64,000 nucleotides of DNA from Craterostigma plantagineum (lineage: Eukaryota > Streptophyta > Magnoliopsida > Lamiales > Linderniaceae), in the NCBI GenBank assembly GCA_027422505.1, contig JAPQWV010000005.1, forward strand, positions 15,506,001 to 15,570,000. The letters are read 5' to 3'. A program made the position numbers and the translations under genes. Positions 58,584 through 64,000 of this stretch are shown here, one piece after another (positions within the stretch are counted from its first letter, which is position 1; every line of letters starts with the position of its first letter). A model generated the notes under the pieces. That model worked only from the letters and a program-made list of their open reading frames with translations. It was not told the DNA's origin and did no database searches.

Positions 58584-58777
58584 GAATTTTTCTCGGGTAC
58601 ATTAAAAATTTTGCGGGCTACACTCACCGTAGTGTAAGAATTTTAAAAATTTCGCGGGGCAACACTTACAGTAGTGCAAGAATTTTTCTCGGGTACATTA
58701 AAAATTTTGCGGGCTACACTCACTGTAGTGTAAGAATTTTAAAAATTTCGCGGGGCAACACTTACAGTAGTGCAAGA
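58584..58777. repeat. 97 bp tandem duplication in the element B spacer
   Basis: 58584-58680 is repeated at 58681-58777 with one or two changes. Each unit holds TTTTGCGGGCTACACTCAC, GTAGTGTAAG, TTTCGCGGGGCAACAC and AGTAGTGCAAG. The related sequence continues on both sides in weaker form. Confidence 0.85.
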
Positions 58778-59618
58778 ATTTTCTCGGGTAAGTTAAAAAT
58801 TTCGCGGAGCTCATCTCACTGTAGCAGCGAATTTTAACATTTAAAGCAATTTTTCTGAGAAAGTTTCTCGGTGATTAAAGAAAAATTCGCGGGGCTTATG
58901 GTACTGTAGCAGCGAAAATTTAACAATTTAAAGCACTTTATCTGAGAAAATTTCGCGGTGAAGAACATAGTTGAAAACAGTGAAGCGACGTAATAAATTT
59001 TAGCCCTAGACCTACTCAAATCTTAACCAAAATGCTGTAATCTGGGCTCAATCGATTCGTAATTGAGTGGGTAATGCATATTTGGGGATATCAGACAAAG
59101 AGAACCTAGCATACATGCGATTCAGAGCCGAGAAAATATAAACCCTAACTTAGCAGTTTTAATAAAATGGGCAAAACATGGTAAAATCGAACAGAAATTG
59201 GGTTATTTAAGACGCATTCATACCGAAAAACTGATTTGCGATGATGGAGTTAGCAGGAAATGAAGTTTGAATGCAGATTTGACGAAGAAGACGATGCGAG
59301 GAGTTGCGAATTTTTGACAGAGGGGTTGCGAATTTTTGAGAGAGAGGTTGCGAAAATTTTTAAATTTTCTCGGGATCTTTAGGATAATGAGAAAAAATGT
59401 TAAGGGTTTTGGGGTTTTACGATTGGAGACACTGTACATGCGAATTTTTGAGTAAATGGGCCGAAAATTCGCGGGCTTGGTCAAAACCTCAACTTGGCTG
59501 AATTTCGCGGATTTGGTCCCAATTTTGACTCTTTTTGACCAGAGAAATTTTAAATTCAGTCCAAAATTTTGATTAGTCCGATTTTGACTCAGTTTGACCA
59601 GACTTTAAAATTTCAACC

Positions 59619-59622
<4 letters not shown>

Positions 59623-59657
<35 letters not shown>
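59623..59657 (-). repeat. Oligo(A) tract in element B sense orientation (35 nt)
   Basis: There are 35 uninterrupted T on the plus strand, so A35 in the sense of the element, about 255 bp downstream of the pol stop codon. The length may vary between reads. Confidence 0.9.
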
Positions 59658-59661
<4 letters not shown>

Positions 59662-59677
59662 AATAAAAAATAAGAAG

Positions 59678-59788
59678 CTCCCCCTTAATCGCAAAACTCC
59701 CCGTTTTAAATAATGAAATATCAGACGCTCCCCCTTAATTGAAAAATTCCCGTTTTAAATAACGAAATATCAAACGCTCCCCCTTAAT
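59678..59788 (-). repeat. Three PPT-like repeats downstream of element B pol
   Basis: CTCCCCCTTAAT occurs at 59678, 59728 and 59777, in units of about 50 bp that also share AAATAA(T/C)GAAATATC. On the minus strand these read ATTAAGGGGGAG, like the multiple PPT-like motifs of Sireviruses. The true PPT is 5.7 kb further on. Confidence 0.85.
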
Positions 59789-59912
59789 CGAAAAACTCCC
59801 CCCAAAAGACATAATCCATGAGACACATAAAAATTCAGAAGACACATAGATAATAGAGTGAAGTGGAAAGGAAATATGTACACTTAATCAGAGTTCATGT
59901 AGAGACGATTGA

Positions 59913-62900
59913 TCACAACTGAATATTCAACATGCCCAACATAGTCACTAGGTGTTGGAATCGTTTGATATCCAACGGTTTTGTGAAAATGTCGGCCAGT
60001 TGATCTTCGGTTGTGACGTAGCGCAATTCAATTGTCCCTTGTTCTACATGTTCTTTGATGAAGTGGTGGCGAATATCTATGTGTTTTGTTCTAGAGTGAT
60101 GTACTGGATTACTCGTCATCGCAATAGCACTTTTTGAGTCACAATAAATGGGAATTTTATCAATATGAATATTGAAATCTCGTAGTTGGGTTCTCATCCA
60201 CAAAAGCTGTGAACAGCAACTAGCGGCGGCGACATATTCTGCCTCCGTCGACGAAGTTGAGACACAGTTTTGTTTTCGAGACGACCAACTTACGAGTTTA
60301 CCGCCCAAGAAGTGTGCAGCTCCAGAGGTGCTTTTTCTGTCCATCTTGCATCCTGCATAATCCGAGTCAGAGAATCCAACCAGCTTGAAGTCCGATTGAG
60401 TGGGGTACCACAAACCCAGATTGGGTGTCCCTTTAAGATAGCGGAGAATCCTTTTAACAGCAGTGAGGTGGGATTCCTTTGGTGTTGCTTGGAAACGCGC
60501 GCAAATGCCTGTCGAGAGAACGATATCTGGTCGGCTAGCAGTGAGGTACAGAAGAGATCCTATTATCCCTCGATAGATGGTTTGGTCAACTGGAGCACCC
60601 GATGGGTCCGCATCGGGTCGGCCAGAGGGAGACATAGGTGTTGCAGCAGTCTTAGCATCCTTCATTCCGTATTTCTCGAGAATGTCATGGATGTATTTGG
60701 ACTGGTTGATGAAGATTCCGTCGGGGAGTTGCTTTACTTGAAGGCCAAGAAAGAAATTCAGCTCGCCCATCATACTCATTTCAAATTTTTCCTTCATCAA
60801 TTCTGCGAACTCTTCACATAGTTGTGGTTCAGTTGATCCAAAAATGATATCATCGACATATATCTGTACAATCATGATGTCCGGGCCACTCCGCTTGGTG
60901 AAGAGGGTTGTATCCAGAGATCCTTTCTTGAATCCAGACTGAACGAGGAAATCTGACAGGACGTCATACCAAGCTCGGGGAGCCTGTTTTAGTCCGTAGA
61001 GGGCCTTGTAGAGTCGATATACGTGATGAGGAAACTCTTCACTCAAGAACCCTTCAGGTTGATCAACGTACACTTCTTCTTTGAGAAATCCATTCAGAAA
61101 TGCCGTCTTCACGTCCATTTGGTAGACTTTAAAGTTCTTGTGAGCAGCAAAGGCAAGAAACATTCGTATGGCTTCGATCCTGGCAACTGGGGCAAAGGTT
61201 TCATCGTAGTCGATGCCTTCTTGTTGGTTATACCCCTTAGCCACAAGTCTTGCTTTGTTGCGAATAACAACACCATCTTCATCCTTTTTGTTCTTAAAGA
61301 TCCATTTTGTGCCGATAATGGACCTATTGTGAGGTCGTGGTACGAGTTCCCAAACTTGTAGGCGTTCAAACTGATTTATTTCCTCCTGCATTGCAATCAG
61401 CCAATCAGGATCATTGAGAGCTTCTGCTACTCGTGATGGTTCGACTTGACTGAGATAGCAAGCAAACAAGCTTTCATTCATCGTAGCTGAACGTGTCGAA
61501 ACACCGGATGTGGGATCCCCAATAATCTGATCGGTAGGGTGAGATCGAGCCCAAAGTGGCACGTTGGTTTGTGAGGAGCTGGCCGCATTAGTGTCTACTT
61601 GAAGCTCATTAGATTGGGGCCCGATGTCCGAAGAAGAGATCTCAATCGTATTTAATTGAGAGGGTTCAGCATCAGGATCAGCAATATTCCCAGGGTTGGG
61701 TAGAATGTCGTCTTCGTTAAGATTGAGTGCATCCATGTTTGGAGGGACGACGTTATTGCCGGTAGCTGGTGGTGTAGGTGGAGCGGGTGCAGCGGTAGGT
61801 TGAGTGGTGGCGACGGGAGTCTTGGGAACTGGGTAGAAGTACTCGAAGAGCAGATCGAGATCCAATTCGCCACAATTGCCCTCAGATGAGGAAGTTCCCG
61901 CCTTTGAAGGTTGACCTTTTGTCAACGACTGTAGAAGACCTGGTTCTGGACTGATATGGCCAGAAGCTATTAGATCGCCTTCGCTTTCATCAAAAGAGAC
62001 ATTCGTGCTTTCTATTACTGACCATTTCTCCTTAAGATAGACTCTGTATGCCTTTGAATTCAGTGAATATCCAACAAAGATGCCTTCAAGAGCTTTTGGA
62101 TCAAGCTTCCCAAGATGTTGGCGATCATTGGCAACAAAACATCGGCAACCGAAGACCCTTAGATAAGATATATCGGGGATACGACGGTTATTCAGCATCT
62201 CGTATGGGGTGCGGTTGAATCTCTTGTGGATGGAAGCCCGGTTCTGTGTGTAGCAAGCCGTTTGAATAGCTTCGCCCCAAAGAGAATGAGGAAGTCCGGA
62301 TTGGATGAGAAGAGTCCTTGCAGCTTCAACTAGTGTCCTGTTCTTGCGCTCAACGACACCATTCTGTTCCGGTGTCTTCACAGCTGAGAACTGCTGAGTG
62401 ATGCCCTGAGTGGCATAGAAATCACTGAGTTTTTTGTTCTTAAACTCAGTTCCGTTGTCACTTCTGATAATCCGAACCTTCTGTTGGTGGAGTGTTTGGG
62501 ATGTAACAACAAACTCGATAATTATATCAGGAACTTCATCCTTTGTACGAATGAGTTTCGTCCACGTGTAGCGTGAAAAATCGTCGACTATCACCAGAAT
62601 ATACCGTCTTCCTCCGAGTGTGGCCGTAGGCATTGGGCCACATAGATCCATATGTAAGAGTTCGAGGATGAGCTTAGAGGACGGTGTTTCCTTAGAGACA
62701 TGAGACGATCGCTTCATCTTCCCCAATTCACAGGCAGAGCAGAGATGTTCCTTATGATATGTTAGTTGGGGTAGACCGTTGACGAGTTTATCTTGACGCA
62801 GTTTGTTGATAGTCTTGAAATTGAGATGTGAGAGACGTCGGTGCCATAGATCATTCAACTTGGGTGCAGCCCGAGAGAGAAGGCATACTGGTCGAGAGGT

Positions 62901-63248
62901 CGTGAGATTGAGTACGTAGAGGTGAGACGTGCGCGTTCCAGAAAGAAGTGGCAGTCCCGAGGCATCTATGATGCTGCAGATATCAGATTCGAAGAGAACC
63001 TTGTATCCTTTGTCGCAGAAACGACCAATGCTGAAGAGATTGTAGCTCAAACCCTCAACGTAGGAGATGCCCTTGATCGTCAGTTTGTCATGGACGAGAT
63101 CACCAGTTCCGAGAATTGGCGCCATTTGACTGTTTCCGAAGGAGACCCTTCCGAGATAGCGCTCGGAGAAGTTGCTCAGCAGCTCCTTGTTCCCCGTCAT
63201 GTGTGTGGAGCAACCCGAGTCTAGATACCACACATGACAGACCTGCAA
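59913..63248 (-). CDS. pol: Copia Pol polyprotein of element B (protease, integrase, RT, RNase H)
   Basis: This is an unbroken frame of 1111 codons. Protease: [13 protein letters not shown] (residues 7-19). GAG-pre-integrase: [13 protein letters not shown] and CSACELGKM (131-178). Integrase core: D201 (LLHMDLCGP), D264 ([10 protein letters not shown]), E300 (NGVVERKN), a DD35E spacing. [25 protein letters not shown] and YVDD at 797-800. RNase H from about 958 ([10 protein letters not shown]) to ADIFTKPL near the end. All catalytic motifs are intact. There is no ATG: the frame opens after two in-frame stops (63252-63254 and 63249-63251), so Pol must be made by read-through, frameshift or splicing, or the stops are lesions. 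Confidence 0.95.
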   Translation of the reverse strand: MQVCHVWYLDSGCSTHMTGNKELLSNFSERYLGRVSFGNSQMAPILGTGDLVHDKLTIKGISYVEGLSYNLFSIGRFCDKGYKVLFESDICSIIDASGLPLLSGTRTSHLYVLNLTTSRPVCLLSRAAPKLNDLWHRRLSHLNFKTINKLRQDKLVNGLPQLTYHKEHLCSACELGKMKRSSHVSKETPSSKLILELLHMDLCGPMPTATLGGRRYILVIVDDFSRYTWTKLIRTKDEVPDIIIEFVVTSQTLHQQKVRIIRSDNGTEFKNKKLSDFYATQGITQQFSAVKTPEQNGVVERKNRTLVEAARTLLIQSGLPHSLWGEAIQTACYTQNRASIHKRFNRTPYEMLNNRRIPDISYLRVFGCRCFVANDRQHLGKLDPKALEGIFVGYSLNSKAYRVYLKEKWSVIESTNVSFDESEGDLIASGHISPEPGLLQSLTKGQPSKAGTSSSEGNCGELDLDLLFEYFYPVPKTPVATTQPTAAPAPPTPPATGNNVVPPNMDALNLNEDDILPNPGNIADPDAEPSQLNTIEISSSDIGPQSNELQVDTNAASSSQTNVPLWARSHPTDQIIGDPTSGVSTRSATMNESLFACYLSQVEPSRVAEALNDPDWLIAMQEEINQFERLQVWELVPRPHNRSIIGTKWIFKNKKDEDGVVIRNKARLVAKGYNQQEGIDYDETFAPVARIEAIRMFLAFAAHKNFKVYQMDVKTAFLNGFLKEEVYVDQPEGFLSEEFPHHVYRLYKALYGLKQAPRAWYDVLSDFLVQSGFKKGSLDTTLFTKRSGPDIMIVQIYVDDIIFGSTEPQLCEEFAELMKEKFEMSMMGELNFFLGLQVKQLPDGIFINQSKYIHDILEKYGMKDAKTAATPMSPSGRPDADPSGAPVDQTIYRGIIGSLLYLTASRPDIVLSTGICARFQATPKESHLTAVKRILRYLKGTPNLGLWYPTQSDFKLVGFSDSDYAGCKMDRKSTSGAAHFLGGKLVSWSSRKQNCVSTSSTEAEYVAAASCCSQLLWMRTQLRDFNIHIDKIPIYCDSKSAIAMTSNPVHHSRTKHIDIRHHFIKEHVEQGTIELRYVTTEDQLADIFTKPLDIKRFQHLVTMLGMLNIQL

Positions 63249-63251
63249 TCA

Positions 63252-64000
63252 TTAGCAAATGTTGGGTCCCCGTTTACTGACGGGGCATTCTCGTGAAACA
63301 AATAAAGTTTTTATGCACTTAATGGGAAATGTGGATTCTAAATCAGATTGTGTTGATTCTAATTTAGCTTTCCCTTTGTCGTTTGCTTGATTAGGCGAGA
63401 TTGTAGTTTTTCTAACCCATATTTTCCTAATTCGTGCTTGCATGTATGGTGCCGTATACATGAATTGGCGTGGGTAATGTGGTCGTCGTTTTCGTGCTTC
63501 GGTTTTGGTCACCTTTGGCTTGCGAGAAGTGGGTGAGTTTACGTTTGTCGACGAGAGACGCTTTCGCTTGACCTTAGGCTTTGGTGAGATGGGAGAATTC
63601 GAAGACGTCGCAGAGAAGGTTCGCTTGCGAGGTCGGAGTGTTGCGTGTTCATGTGTTTCATATTCGTGAAATCGTGGGAGAACAAAATCATTGCAGCAGC
63701 ACATAGACATAAGCTTGGTAAAAGAAAGATAAGTTTTGGCAACATAGTTGTCTACGACCTTAGGACATTGGGATTCAGTACATAGAGAGGAAAGATGAAT
63801 ATAGGATGATCTTTTCTTCTTGTCATCGAAGAGCGGATTTGCCTTTGTCTGATACGAGCTGCTTTCCAGAGACGTCGAGCTCACATTCCCTGTTTCCATA
63901 AGAATACTAGAGTTAGTGTTAGAACATATGTCAGCTTCAGGAGTCATTTTCGCCGTCCTCTTACATTTACATGTTAGAGAATCGGGTACTTGACTTGATG
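63252..64000 (-). CDS. Gag-pol linker/gag-like frame of element B, open to the window edge
   Basis: On the minus strand the frame is open from the right edge to the stop pair before pol and is in the same frame as pol. A methionine lies at 63947, but the frame continues upstream of it. The sequence is Ser/Lys/Arg-rich, with two similar SPK/SRKPKV segments (near 63530-63610) and a C-rich end. I see no zinc knuckle or capsid motif within the window. By position it is the C-terminal part of Gag or the linker to protease. Confidence 0.6.
   Translation of the reverse strand, partial: SSQVPDSLTCKCKRTAKMTPEADICSNTNSSILMETGNVSSTSLESSSYQTKANPLFDDKKKRSSYIHLSSLCTESQCPKVVDNYVAKTYLSFTKLMSMCCCNDFVLPRFHEYETHEHATLRPRKRTFSATSSNSPISPKPKVKRKRLSSTNVNSPTSRKPKVTKTEARKRRPHYPRQFMYTAPYMQARIRKIWVRKTTISPNQANDKGKAKLESTQSDLESTFPIKCIKTLFVSRECPVSKRGPNIC

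Larger units (their letters stand above)
57776..59912 (-). mobile_element. 2.1 kb non-coding spacer between pol and the 3' ORF of element B
   Basis: On the minus strand it runs from the pol stop: three PPT-like repeats (59678-59788), an oligo(A) tract (59623-59657 as T35), AT-rich sequence, then arrays with TTTCGCGGG and CACTGTAG words (57880-59000). No ORF is visible. It might hold signals for expression of the downstream ORF. Confidence 0.75.

Noticed and set aside
1..64000. A host gene or gene fragment
   Set aside because: Every long frame is either a retroelement protein or a shadow of one; no other plant gene family was recognised. Small captured exons cannot be excluded without a search.

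Overview
This is plant nuclear DNA made almost entirely of nested LTR retrotransposons. I see no host protein-coding gene. Ty1/Copia and Ty3/Gypsy Athila-type polyproteins, and a short insert of plastid trnL-CAA DNA, point to an angiosperm, probably a eudicot; the species cannot be read from the sequence. The layout is typical of repeat-rich heterochromatin. Most coding regions are broken by stops, frameshifts, deletions or later insertions. The exception is the element at the right edge, which keeps two very long open frames.

Left part. 1-5493 is a minus-strand retroelement with LTRs but no gag or pol (LARD-like, with a possible antisense ORF). It sits in the LTR of an older minus-strand Copia remnant (5495-6433). 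A plus-strand Copia element (here Copia-2) starts at 6434 with its LTR and a tRNA-Met-type primer binding site. It carries an inverted solo LTR of its own family (9393-11317, target duplication GTAAA) and then decayed gag-pol (11470-15578). Its gag has a tandem duplication and a plastid DNA insert. Copia-2 is cut at 15579 by a plus-strand Sirevirus-like element (LTR 15579-17095, decayed gag-pol to 21939, second LTR 23075-24394), followed by the 3' end and LTR of another copy of that family (24935-27135).

Centre. 25088-38617 and 39081-52650 are two arms of a 13.5 kb inverted duplication separated by 463 bp. Each arm holds the same stack: Sirevirus-like 3' region and LTR, an Athila-type Gypsy element (LTR, PPT, env-like ORF, integrase, RNase H), and a 3 kb solo LTR inserted in the Athila pol gene. 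The arms carry private indels and a tandem-repeat copy difference, so this is not a simple assembly mirror. If transcribed through, it would give a very long hairpin RNA.

Right part. A minus-strand SIRE-like Copia element (52651 to beyond 64000) interrupted the right arm, so it is the youngest event visible. In its own sense it runs: gag-like frame, an in-frame stop pair, a 1111-residue pol frame, three PPT-like repeats, an oligo(A) tract, a repeat-rich spacer, an intact 1245-residue ORF of unknown function, PPT, 3' LTR.

A shared theme is that four different element families carry arrays of short CpG-centred motifs, mostly palindromic, in their non-coding parts. These are TCACGGCCGTGA (Athila), TTCGCGAA (3 kb solo LTR), ATGTCGAGAT-like (SIRE LTR) and TTTCGCGGG (SIRE spacer).
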